From an uncultured Candidatus Melainabacteria bacterium (GTDB taxonomy: Bacteria > Cyanobacteriota > Vampirovibrionia > Gastranaerophilales > Gastranaerophilaceae), in NCBI GenBank assembly GCA_934754425.1, contig CAKVIN010000012.1:17241-81240 (forward strand): 64,000 bases of DNA. The letters are read 5' to 3'. Under the pieces are notes generated by a model. The model ran no database searches and was not told the origin of the DNA. It saw nothing but the letters and a program-made list of their open reading frames with translations. Below are positions 36,483-44,271 of this stretch, piece after piece (positions within the stretch are counted from its first letter, which is position 1; every line of letters starts with the position of its first letter). The position numbers and the translations under genes are program-made.

Positions 36483-37283
36483 ATGCAAGAATATTTATTT
36501 CCGATTTCTAAAGAATTAGATAATATTAACAAACAATTAAAATCAATATTTCTATTCAAAAATGATTTAGGAGATGATTTAAAAAAATTTATTTCCGGTA
36601 ATTCTAAACGAATTCGCTCTATTGTTTCTTTACTATATTTAAAATCCTTAAAAGAAAATATCTCTGATAAATGTTTAACAATAATTACTGCTGGAGAAAT
36701 TATACATAATGCTTCCTTACTACAAGATGATGTAATAGATGAAGCAGAAATAAGACGTGGCGAAACCACAATAGGTGCAAAATTTTCTCCTAAAATTTCA
36801 ATCTTATCTGGCGATTATTTATTAAGCCTAGCTATCGAAAATCTACTTTCAGTTAATAATTCTAACATTATACAATCTTTTTTAAAATGTACAAAAAAAA
36901 TGTGTCAATCAGAAATTGAACAATATTTTTTAAGAGGGAAATTGCCGGATATAGAAACTTATATCAAAATATGTAAAGGTAAAACCGCAGAATTATTTTG
37001 TGCAATATTAGAAAGTTGTGCTTTATTGGAAGAATTAAATATCGAAGATGCACAAAAATTTGCATGTAACTTCGGAATTTTTTTTCAACTAAAAAATGAT
37101 TTAGAAAAATTCTCAGCGCTTACTGATAAAAAGAATAATATATTTACACCAAAAGATATTTTTGGGATTGAAAAAACTTTAGATTTAATAGATAATTATT
37201 CTAATAGAATACGTTGTAATATTAATAAATTACCAGATAATGTTTATAAGAAGGGATTAGAGGTTTTAGTAACAAAATTATGA
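36483..37283 (+). CDS. Polyprenyl synthetase family protein with altered second motif
   Basis: Isoprenyl diphosphate synthases extend allylic diphosphates with IPP. The first aspartate-rich motif is intact: LLQDDVIDEAEIRRG (D82, D83, D86), and GKTAELF (166-172) is present. The second motif, normally FQxxDDxxD, reads FQLKNDLEKF (201-210), losing the first and last Asp. The length of 266 is 40-60 residues shorter than usual, because the C-terminus is reduced. It may be a low-activity or non-catalytic subunit, or a short-chain enzyme. TAAAAT at 36471-36476 would start transcription exactly at the ATG. The stop overlaps lepB by 4 bases (ATGA). Confidence 0.75.
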   Translation: MQEYLFPISKELDNINKQLKSIFLFKNDLGDDLKKFISGNSKRIRSIVSLLYLKSLKENISDKCLTIITAGEIIHNASLLQDDVIDEAEIRRGETTIGAKFSPKISILSGDYLLSLAIENLLSVNNSNIIQSFLKCTKKMCQSEIEQYFLRGKLPDIETYIKICKGKTAELFCAILESCALLEELNIEDAQKFACNFGIFFQLKNDLEKFSALTDKKNNIFTPKDIFGIEKTLDLIDNYSNRIRCNINKLPDNVYKKGLEVLVTKL

Positions 37284-37918
37284 TAAATCAAGAAAAATTT
37301 AAGGCTATTTTTAAAGAAACTGTTGATACAATTGTTTTTGTTATTGTAGCAGTTATATTAATCAGATTTTTTATAGCTGAACTCAGATGGATTCCATCGG
37401 GTTCAATGCGTCCAACACTTGTAGAAGGTGATAGAATTGTCGTTGAAAAGATTACAAAATTTCCTAATTTAATAAAACATCATAATTTTGAAAACACACC
37501 AAAAAGAGGTGATGTTATGATTTTTTACCCACCTTTTGTTAAATTAAAATCTACACCTTGGGCTGTTTTTAGCCGTCTAACCGGATTTTTCTGCAAAGAC
37601 ACAGCTTTTATAAAAAGAGTTGTAGGTCTTCCCGGTGAAAAATTAGAAATAAAACAAGGTAAAAATGGTGCTTATAAAGTTTATATCAATGATAAACCGC
37701 TTCAAGAAGATTACATAATGAGCGAATATGATTTTCATAAATGCAAAACAGACATGTATTGCGGCCCGTTTGTAATTCCTGAAGGACAATATTTTATGAT
37801 GGGTGATAACAGAGGCAATTCTATGGATAGTCGTTTTTGGGGCACATTACCAAAAGAGCGATTTATAGGTCGTGCAGTATTTTTATTCTGGCCATTAACT
37901 CATATGAAAAAATTATAA
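37280..37918 (+). CDS. lepB: Signal peptidase I
   Basis: A membrane-bound leader peptidase of 212 residues with one N-terminal transmembrane helix (about 16-33). The catalytic serine is S42 in WIPSGSMRPTLVEGD and the general-base lysine is K112 in FIKRVVGLPGE. The conserved box MGDNRGNSMDSRFWG is near the end. It matches the single-helix cyanobacterial/Gram-positive type. It is coupled to the prenyl synthase gene by a 4-base overlap, and its stop abuts the stop of the convergent 80-residue gene with no gap. Confidence 0.93.
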   Translation: MINQEKFKAIFKETVDTIVFVIVAVILIRFFIAELRWIPSGSMRPTLVEGDRIVVEKITKFPNLIKHHNFENTPKRGDVMIFYPPFVKLKSTPWAVFSRLTGFFCKDTAFIKRVVGLPGEKLEIKQGKNGAYKVYINDKPLQEDYIMSEYDFHKCKTDMYCGPFVIPEGQYFMMGDNRGNSMDSRFWGTLPKERFIGRAVFLFWPLTHMKKL

Positions 37919-38161
37919 CTATGCAGCTTCTGTAGATACATATTTGGCTGATTTAGCGACAACACCGTAGCAAACCATTGTTAAATGATTATTTAATGCC
38001 AACATTGTTCTAAAATTATTTGCGGAACAATTCATTGCGCTCATCATATCATCAGCTGAAACTCTTGATTGTAAAGCTCCATCCTCGTGGTTATCAACTT
38101 TTTCTTGTGCATATTTTTCTACTAATAATTTGTCAATAAAATCTCTTGCGCCAATTGCCAT
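37919..38161 (-). CDS. Small conserved-looking protein, function unknown
   Basis: 80 residues (MAIGARDFIDKLLVEKYAQE ... MSAMNCSANNFRTMLALNNH) with no signal peptide or clear motif; mostly helical by composition. AGGAG lies 9 bases upstream of the ATG. The upstream region resembles that of the sigma-28-type genes: a TAAACTTT followed after 11 bases by GCGAAAAT (poor -10), and an AAATACTTTATATAT element at 38289-38303. That suggests it shares regulation with the accessory proteins, but this is weak. Confidence 0.6.
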   Translation of the reverse strand: MAIGARDFIDKLLVEKYAQEKVDNHEDGALQSRVSADDMMSAMNCSANNFRTMLALNNHLTMVCYGVVAKSAKYVSTEAA

Positions 38162-38288
38162 AATAAATACTCCTATATAATCTATTTTCGCTCTCTTTAG
38201 ACAAAGTTTACTAAACCCATAAAGAATTATCTTTTGGACTTTTTGTCGTTTGGGGTTTTGCTCTCTCTATCCTTGTTATTTCTTATGT

Positions 38289-38303
38289 ATATATAAAGTA
38301 TTT
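38289..38303 (-). promoter_or_regulatory. ACTTTATATAT promoter-like element
   Basis: AAATACTTTATATAT on the minus strand, followed by ACAT. It is about 128 bases upstream of the 80-residue gene. Confidence 0.4.
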
Positions 38304-38406
38304 ATCGAATAAAAAATTGCCTTTTTTCTTTTATTTCATTAAGTTTTGTTAAGACGATATCTTTCAAAAAAGAAATATAAATTACTTCAAGACATTTAAT
38401 AACAAT

Positions 38407-38444
38407 AAAAAAGAGGTTTTAGGAAAATACCAAAACCTCTTTTT
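38407..38444 (-). terminator. Rho-independent terminator
   Basis: AAAAAAGAGGTTTT (38407-38420) pairs with AAAACCTCTTTTT (38432-38444), ending the NTF2-like gene on the minus strand. Confidence 0.85.
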
Positions 38445-38449
38445 ATAAC

Positions 38450-38923
38450 TTAATTTTTTGCATATTTTAAGAAACTTTGAACTTTTGTTTGCATCATTTC
38501 TTCAACAATCAACCATTTACCATTTGATTGTTTTTGGACAATCATGTAAGTTTTTAATTTATAAACCTCACCGGAAGGTTGTCTTAATGATGTTATCTTA
38601 TATTTAGCATTACCCATTGGAACAACAGCAATATTAGAATAAGTATTTGTATAATGACGCATTTTTGCTCCTGCTTGCCCCAATTTCATTTGAGTAATAT
38701 AAGTAGATGTATTTGTTTGTACGTCTTGAGTTGTTCCATCAGGCTTTACAACTTGTCTTATTATTTTTGCATTCGGAGAATACATATTAGGAATAGTTGT
38801 ACTATAAGTATTTGCAGCTTTCACATAATCATTGAAGAATTGTAAAGCATCTTCTTTTTCACCTGCAATAACAGGAGCTGATAACCCTGCTAAAATAATT
38901 AATAAAGATAATATTCTTTTCAT
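38450..38923 (-). CDS. Secreted NTF2-like protein
   Basis: 157 residues with a clean signal peptide (MKRILSLLIILAGLSAPVIA, cleavage after AGLSAPVIA). The mature domain begins EDALQFFNDYVKAANTY and ends GKWLIVEEMMQTKV. It has the helix-then-sheet order of SnoaL/NTF2-like domains, which often end in a GxWxI strand. The fold is inferred and the ligand unknown. It has its own terminator and lies just downstream of lysC on the same strand with a 51-base gap. Confidence 0.65.
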   Translation of the reverse strand: MKRILSLLIILAGLSAPVIAGEKEDALQFFNDYVKAANTYSTTIPNMYSPNAKIIRQVVKPDGTTQDVQTNTSTYITQMKLGQAGAKMRHYTNTYSNIAVVPMGNAKYKITSLRQPSGEVYKLKTYMIVQKQSNGKWLIVEEMMQTKVQSFLKYAKN

Positions 38924-38974
38924 GTTAACCTCTATTTATATAACGATATCCGGTGTAAAATTGTTCATTTTTGT

Positions 38975-40240
38975 TTAAACGTCAGGTAAATCACCTTTTA
39001 CTTCTGCAATTTCTTCACAATCCAAGTGGAAAATTTTATGTAAAGCTTTTACCGCATCTTTCGCTTGATCTTCTGCAACCAAACAGCTGATTTTAATTTC
39101 ACTGGTAGATATCATCTTTATATTTATACCTAAATCTGCAAGAGTTTTAAACATCGTAGCTGCTATACCCGGACGGTCAATCATGCCGGCACCAACTATT
39201 GAAATTTTTGCAATTTTATCATCAACAAAAACATTGCTATATCCTAACTGCTCTTTAACTTTGTCCATAATTTCCAAAGTCTTATCTAAGTCGCCTTTAT
39301 CAATAGTAAATGCAATATCATTAGTATTAAGCGCTTTTCGTGCATAAGATTGAATAATCATGTCTACAGAAATATTTTCTTTGGCTAAACCATTAAACAG
39401 AATTGCTGCAGTTCCGGGATTATCTTTCACATCACAAGCTACAACTCTTAATTGAGATAAATCCGATGCAACACCGGTTACAGGTTTATGTAATTCCATT
39501 TCATCAACTCCTACAATTAATGTTCCTAAATTATCCAGTTTAAATGTACTTCTTACTCTCAGTGGTACATGATATTGTTTTGCTGTTTCTACAGCTCTCG
39601 GATGTAACACATTAGCTCCGACCCTTGCTAGTTCTAACATTTCTTCATAAGAAATTTCTTCTAAGCGAGATGCGTTTGGCACAACCCTAGGGTCTGTAGT
39701 GTAAACACCCTCTACATCAGTATAAATGTCGCATCTTTCTGCGCCTAAAGCTCCTGCAAGAGCAACTGCAGATGTATCAGAACCACCACGTCCAAGCGTT
39801 GTAATTTCCATGTCTTCTGTTACACCTTGGAAACCAGCAACAACTACTACTTCACCTCTTTCAAGATGAGATTTTATCTTGTCGGTTTTAATATTTATGA
39901 TTCTAGCTTTTGAATGCACTTTTTCAGTCATTATACCAACCTGAATAGCATTCATACTTACAGCAGGACAACCTTGTGCTTGAAGTGCCATTGCAAGAAG
40001 CGCAATAGATACTCCTTCACCGGTAGAAAGCAACATATCCATCTCTCTGGAAGATGGTGCTGTAGAAATTTCTTTTGCCATTTTTACTAAATAATCAGTA
40101 GTATGCCCCATTGCAGAAACTACTACCACTACTTCATGACCAAGATTTCTTTCTCTAATTACTGCCTTCGCAACATTCTTAATCTTTTCCGTATCGGCAA
40201 CTGATGTGCCACCAAATTTTTGAACTATTATTTCTTTCAT
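38975..40240 (-). CDS. lysC: Aspartokinase
   Basis: Aspartate kinase phosphorylates aspartate at the head of the lysine, threonine and methionine pathway. The N-terminus VQKFGGTSVADTEKI holds the kinase motif, LGRGGSDTSAVALAGALGA is conserved, and two ACT domains (about 265-410, for example ISIVGAGMIDRPGIAATMF) give end-product feedback. The length of 421 is that of a monofunctional enzyme. A good promoter lies upstream (40268-40296), giving a leader of about 20 bases, too short for a lysine riboswitch. Confidence 0.95.
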   Translation of the reverse strand: MKEIIVQKFGGTSVADTEKIKNVAKAVIRERNLGHEVVVVVSAMGHTTDYLVKMAKEISTAPSSREMDMLLSTGEGVSIALLAMALQAQGCPAVSMNAIQVGIMTEKVHSKARIINIKTDKIKSHLERGEVVVVAGFQGVTEDMEITTLGRGGSDTSAVALAGALGAERCDIYTDVEGVYTTDPRVVPNASRLEEISYEEMLELARVGANVLHPRAVETAKQYHVPLRVRSTFKLDNLGTLIVGVDEMELHKPVTGVASDLSQLRVVACDVKDNPGTAAILFNGLAKENISVDMIIQSYARKALNTNDIAFTIDKGDLDKTLEIMDKVKEQLGYSNVFVDDKIAKISIVGAGMIDRPGIAATMFKTLADLGINIKMISTSEIKISCLVAEDQAKDAVKALHKIFHLDCEEIAEVKGDLPDV

Positions 40241-40267
40241 AGCCTACACTCGCACTTATTCTTTTCT

Positions 40268-40296
40268 ATTATATAAACAAATAAATTCTTTGACAA
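40268..40296 (-). promoter_or_regulatory. Sigma-70 promoter of lysC
   Basis: On the minus strand TTGTCA (40296-40291), 17 bases, TATAAT (40273-40268). Predicted transcript start is near 40261. Confidence 0.75.
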
Positions 40297-40382
40297 CAGC
40301 TAAATTATATTTTTAATAATATTTTCATTTTTATATTAAGTTTTGTAACAAAAATATATACTCTTGAAATTGACTAATTTTT

Positions 40383-40397
40383 AAATACTTTATATAT
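40383..40397 (+). promoter_or_regulatory. ACTTTATATAT promoter-like element
   Basis: AAATACTTTATATAT, 30 bases upstream of the ATG at 40427. TTGACT at 40370-40375 could be a -35 with the TATATA at 40393-40398 (17-base spacer). Confidence 0.5.
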
Positions 40398-40426
40398 ATG
40401 TAAGACTTAAATGATGGTGAAATAAA

Positions 40427-40855
40427 ATGGCAATCGCTAATTTAAACGAAACATTATTACACTATAAGATGGAACGCAACCGCCTTAACCTTGAAATTAC
40501 TCAATTGCAAGCACAAAAGGCAACAGCTACTTATTCTCAAGCTGACGTTCAAACATTAAAGTCTGCAGAAACCAGAGCATTAAGAAGTAAGTTCAAAGGC
40601 GAATTTGATGCAAGTGCTGAATTACAAGAAAAGTATAAAGATTATACTGAAATGCCTGATTTCGAAATTGAATTAGACAAATTAACAGCAAAATTTCAAG
40701 AACAATTTGACGAATTAACTGCTTGGGAAACAAATGTTGATGCACAAATTACAACAGACAGTGCAAATTTAGAAGAAGTTAATGCTTATATGGAATCAAT
40801 CAAATCAATGCTATCAAGCAATATTCAAGAAGATTTTAATTATGGATTGAAATAA
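40427..40855 (+). CDS. Small all-helical protein, function unknown
   Basis: 142 acidic, helix-rich residues without signal peptide or transmembrane segment. The first 35 residues (LNETLLHYKMERNRLNLEIT, LQAQK) resemble the amphipathic N-terminal helix of the protein at 15638 (ATLLTLTGRLHDIEYKAQ, ESQK). Both read TLL...E...Q...QK over 23 residues. This fits small coiled-coil subunits of exported filaments, but no family can be named. A TTGACT / ACTTTATATAT promoter precedes it. Its 3' end converges on the antiporter gene with a 5-base gap. Confidence 0.6.
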   Translation: MAIANLNETLLHYKMERNRLNLEITQLQAQKATATYSQADVQTLKSAETRALRSKFKGEFDASAELQEKYKDYTEMPDFEIELDKLTAKFQEQFDELTAWETNVDAQITTDSANLEEVNAYMESIKSMLSSNIQEDFNYGLK

Positions 40856-40860
40856 TTTAT

Positions 40861-42177
40861 CTAACCAAATATCCAAATTCCAATAAGTGCAAATAGTATC
40901 AATGCTATATTATAATGCAAGAATGTTGGAATACACGTATCAAAAATATGGTTATGTTGTCCGTCAGCATTCAATCCGGCTGTTGGACCCAATGTTGTAT
41001 CTGAAGCCGGTGAACCGGCATCTCCCAAAGCCGCAGCTGCAGCTAACAATACTATCATTTGATGAGTATTAAATCCTAGTTTCACACAAATCGGCAAAAA
41101 TAAAACCGCTAAAATAGGTATTGTACCAAAGGAAGTTCCAATTCCGATTGTTATAAACAAGCCTATTATTAGTATTATTAATGATGTTAAATAAATATTA
41201 GTCGGCAAAATCGGTAAAACAGCGTGAACCAACCCTTCAACAGCTCCGGTTTCTTTCAAGACTTCTGCAAAACCTGCTGCAACAAGCATTACGAAAGCAA
41301 TATATCCCATTAAATATATACCTTCATTCATCATATGATCCATTTTTTCTTGTGGTATAACCCCAAAGGTAAATATTATTCCTAAGCCGACCAAAGCTCC
41401 GAGTGGTAAAGATTTTGTAACTAATTGAACAGCAAATGTAACAATTGCTGCCAGTATTACTATCCAATGTTTTTTTCTAAACTTATGATTAATGGCTTGA
41501 GTATTATCAATTGTTTTATCTTCATATACTCTTGGTTTTCTATAAGAAATAAACACTGCAACCAGCAATCCGACCAGCATTCCTAAGCCTAAAATCATTG
41601 TAGAATGCCAAACATCTCCTCTTGCAATTTTTATCCCATTTTGTAACATATTATCAGCAATTAAATTCTGAAATATCAAGCCAAAACCTGCCGGTATAAC
41701 GATATAAGGCATTTTTAACCCAAAAGCAAGAACACAAGCAACTGCTCTTCTATCTATTTTTAACTTATTCATTATTCCCAAAAGCGGTGGAATAATAATA
41801 GGTATAAACGCAATGTGAATAGGAACTATGTTTTGTGAAGCCATTGCAATTAATACCAGAATTGTAAGTAAAATGTATTTTTTATCAGAAACAACGTGAG
41901 CAATTTTTCCTGATATCACATCCGTAAATCCGGAATGTGCCATTGTTGCAGCAAATGTTCCAAGTAAAATATAACTTAGTGCAGTTTCCGAATTTCCTCC
42001 CATGCCGGATATGAATGTATCCATAATATGTGTTACATTCATTCCACTAACAAAACCAGCCACAAGTGTTGAAATAATAATAGCTAACAACACATTAACT
42101 TTTTTTACACACAAAATACATAGAACAATAACTGAAATTAAAGCTGGATTTGAGAATAATTGAATAACAGTTCCCAT
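40861..42177 (-). CDS. Na+/H+ antiporter family membrane protein
   Basis: A 438-residue protein with about 11-12 transmembrane helices in two halves. Typical segments are ASQNIVPIHIAFIPIIIPPL, FGLKMPYIVIPAGFGLIFQN and GIGTSFGTIPILAVLF, and the end contains LLAAAAALGDAGSPASDTTL. It belongs to the NhaC/YuiF-like (COG2056-type) group of putative Na+/H+ antiporters or amino-acid (histidine) permeases; the substrate is uncertain. It follows the small 100-residue gene with a 1-base gap, so the pair is one unit. Confidence 0.82.
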   Translation of the reverse strand: MGTVIQLFSNPALISVIVLCILCVKKVNVLLAIIISTLVAGFVSGMNVTHIMDTFISGMGGNSETALSYILLGTFAATMAHSGFTDVISGKIAHVVSDKKYILLTILVLIAMASQNIVPIHIAFIPIIIPPLLGIMNKLKIDRRAVACVLAFGLKMPYIVIPAGFGLIFQNLIADNMLQNGIKIARGDVWHSTMILGLGMLVGLLVAVFISYRKPRVYEDKTIDNTQAINHKFRKKHWIVILAAIVTFAVQLVTKSLPLGALVGLGIIFTFGVIPQEKMDHMMNEGIYLMGYIAFVMLVAAGFAEVLKETGAVEGLVHAVLPILPTNIYLTSLIILIIGLFITIGIGTSFGTIPILAVLFLPICVKLGFNTHQMIVLLAAAAALGDAGSPASDTTLGPTAGLNADGQHNHIFDTCIPTFLHYNIALILFALIGIWIFG

Positions 42178-42178
42178 C

Positions 42179-42481
42179 TTATTTTGTTTCTGCTTCCTGT
42201 AACAAAGTAATAATCTCTAATGCTACTTCTTTTTGTACTTCTATAGGTAAGCATTTTAAATATTCAAAAGATTCAGCAATTTTTTGATCGGTATCATACC
42301 ATCTTCTCAAAACATAAGTAAATGCATCAGTTAATATATTGTCTGCTAAATCAATCCCATTTTCTTTTGATTTTGAAACAATCAAATCAGCACAATCATA
42401 CTGAACCATAATACTTGCGTTTCTCATTAAACTTACTGCCAGACTGACTGTCGGATCAATATCATACCATCGTTTATGCAT
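42179..42481 (-). CDS. Small protein of unknown function before antiporter
   Basis: 100 residues, helical, with KRWYDIDPTVSLAVSLMRNA at the start and an internal echo, RRWYDTDQKIAESFEYL, at about 59-75. The repeated RWYDxD suggests a duplicated helical hairpin. No known motif. It is cotranscribed with the antiporter, its own 5' end lying 38 bases after the DUF167 gene. Confidence 0.55.
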   Translation of the reverse strand: MHKRWYDIDPTVSLAVSLMRNASIMVQYDCADLIVSKSKENGIDLADNILTDAFTYVLRRWYDTDQKIAESFEYLKCLPIEVQKEVALEIITLLQEAETK

Positions 42482-42519
42482 AAATCTACCTTTTCTTCTT
42501 TTATTATAGTATATTTTTT

Positions 42520-42810
42520 TTACTTTTTTGTCAAATTAGATATGATAAGGTTACTTTTTTCTACATCATTTGTTTCAATCAACACTGTTTTTTCTTTAGA
42601 AGTTTCGCCTTTTAATATCTGAATTTTTGTTTTAGGAATCTTAAATTGTTTAGATAAAAATTCTATTAAAGCTTTATTTGCCTTATTTTCAATTGGCTGA
42701 GCAGTAACTTTCACCTTGATAAATTCATCTTCCAATATAATTTCGTTCTTAGAAGAATTTGGTACGATTTTTAACTTTATAATTAAACCGTTTTCAGTTT
42801 CTTTTATCAT
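42520..42810 (-). CDS. DUF167/YggU family protein
   Basis: 96 residues with the family pattern LKIVPNSSKNEI near the start and VTAQPIENKANKALIEFLSKQ in the middle, then LKGETSKEKTV. YggU-like proteins are small alpha/beta proteins of unknown biochemical role, often conserved near housekeeping genes. The start overlaps the methyltransferase stop by 4 bases, so translation is coupled. Confidence 0.85.
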   Translation of the reverse strand: MIKETENGLIIKLKIVPNSSKNEIILEDEFIKVKVTAQPIENKANKALIEFLSKQFKIPKTKIQILKGETSKEKTVLIETNDVEKSNLIISNLTKK

Positions 42811-43682
42811 ACTTTTTGGAACACCATTACGTATTCATGTTTAAAGATATAAAATCCTCCAGCAAGAGCTCTATATCTCCAAAGATTAGCCGTCTTTCCT
42901 TTTGCTCTTTCATTACCTTGCATATCTTTTATAATAATAGCTTTAGTGATAAATCCGAGTTTATTCATTCTAGCCATACATTCAAAACCTAGAGGAATAT
43001 GTTGAGAATTAGCGTACTTATCACCAATAATTAAACAAGCAAATCTGCCTTTTTCCAATAAATCATACCCATTTTTTGCAACTTTTTCAAATAAATCATA
43101 AAATTCTTCTGTAGTTGCACAGTTAGATAAATCTTCTTTTTTATCTGAAAATTTAATAATATCATCATAAGGTGGGTGAAGCATTAATAATTGAGCGTTT
43201 TTACGTCCCATAATATCAAGCCTTGCTTCAATTTTATCTTTAGCCAATTGGCTTGCTGAATCAGCACAAATTATATTTACATCGGTTACCAATTGTTTTG
43301 GAGTAAATTTTTCTGATACGGATTCTGCTAATTCATCTTTTAATTCAACCCCAATACATCTTCTACCCATATTGATAGCTTCAATGCCAGATGTTCCGGA
43401 ACCAAAAAATAAATCAAGAACTATGTCATTCTTTTTTGTATATCTTTCATAAATTTGTTGAGCAATTTGAGGGATATAGTTACCATGATACTCATTAGAA
43501 TGCCCACCTTCTTTTAACCTATTAGGGAATTCCCACAATGTATCGGTTTTGACGTGTTCATAATCTCGCCATTTTTTTAAGTTGATATCACTATAAGCAG
43601 TTGTTTTTACGGCACTATCGTCAACAACTTTTAAATTAGCCTTGCTCTGTACTTTCTTTTCTTTTAAATTCGATTTCACCAT
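42807..43682 (-). CDS. Orphan N4/N6-type DNA methyltransferase
   Basis: 291 residues. The AdoMet site LDLFFGSGTSGIEAINMGRR (motif I) comes before the catalytic loop LLMLHPPYDDIIKFSD (motif IV, HPPY in place of DPPY/NPPY/SPPY). HPPY occurs in some solitary methyltransferases, so activity is plausible. The N-terminal 50 residues are basic and disordered-looking. Residues 55-80 (LWEFPNRLKEGGHSNEYHG) are probably the target-recognition start. No restriction gene lies near, so it may be a regulatory or phage-derived methyltransferase. GGGAG precedes the ATG. Confidence 0.8.
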   Translation of the reverse strand: MVKSNLKEKKVQSKANLKVVDDSAVKTTAYSDINLKKWRDYEHVKTDTLWEFPNRLKEGGHSNEYHGNYIPQIAQQIYERYTKKNDIVLDLFFGSGTSGIEAINMGRRCIGVELKDELAESVSEKFTPKQLVTDVNIICADSASQLAKDKIEARLDIMGRKNAQLLMLHPPYDDIIKFSDKKEDLSNCATTEEFYDLFEKVAKNGYDLLEKGRFACLIIGDKYANSQHIPLGFECMARMNKLGFITKAIIIKDMQGNERAKGKTANLWRYRALAGGFYIFKHEYVMVFQKV

Positions 43683-43762
43683 ATCTCTCCCTATTTAATA
43701 CATATAGTTTAAGATATTTAGTAAGATTTGTAATCAAATAAATAGAGGATTTGTAAAAATCT

Positions 43763-43797
43763 AAAAGCAGCTATTTGTGAAAATCAAATAACTGCTT
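43763..43797 (-). terminator. Terminator of Cys-rich protein gene
   Basis: GCAG-C-TATTTG (43767-43777) pairs with CAAATA-A-CTGC (43785-43795) around one mismatch; the minus-strand product continues into a U-rich stretch. Confidence 0.65.
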
Positions 43798-43821
43798 CTA
43801 TTTATTAAATTAAAGAGATTA

Positions 43822-44169
43822 CTATTTTGCAATTTCTTGCAATTTATCACAAGCATCACAAGGTTGTTTTTGTGGCATATTGCAAGGTGATTTTTTTGCG
43901 CATGGGTCACAAGGTGCCGGCTTCTTAGCACACGGATCGCACGGAGCTGCTGCTCCTGTTTCACAAGGACAAGGGGTGGTAACCTTTTGACATGGATCAC
44001 ATTTTTTAACTTTTTGTTTACATTTACAATCAGCTTTTTTCTTTTCACATTTAGGACAATGTCCCCAATATGCAGGATTCATACTTGACCATTCAAAAGC
44101 GTTTGCACTTTGCGAACCAATTACTGCAACAATACCGAGTACAGCTAACATTGACAATGTTTTTTTCAT
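43822..44169 (-). CDS. Secreted Cys-rich protein with PCDPC repeats
   Basis: 115 residues: a signal peptide (MKKTLSMLAVLGIVAVIGSQ, cleavage at SANA-F), then a cysteine-rich region with about 19 Cys in repeated C-x2-C pairs (HCPKCEKK, KCDPCQK, PCDPCAKK twice, PCDACDK). The pattern suggests metal binding or disulfide cross-linking in the envelope. AAGGAG precedes the ATG and a terminator follows, so it is a single gene. Family unknown to me. Confidence 0.75.
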   Translation of the reverse strand: MKKTLSMLAVLGIVAVIGSQSANAFEWSSMNPAYWGHCPKCEKKKADCKCKQKVKKCDPCQKVTTPCPCETGAAAPCDPCAKKPAPCDPCAKKSPCNMPQKQPCDACDKLQEIAK

Positions 44170-44271
44170 TTTTTACTCCTTTTACTATATTTTGAAACTG
44201 TATTTTAAATACATTCTCATGTTAGAAAAAGAATAATTTTTTGCCATAACCTAACTGTACATAAAGAAGTA

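Noticed and set aside
38975..40426. Lysine riboswitch ahead of lysC
   Set aside because: The predicted leader is about 20 bases, far too short for a riboswitch.
43761..44048. 95-residue frame in the Cys-rich gene region
   Set aside because: Same strand, different frame; a shadow produced by the repetitive codons of the real gene.
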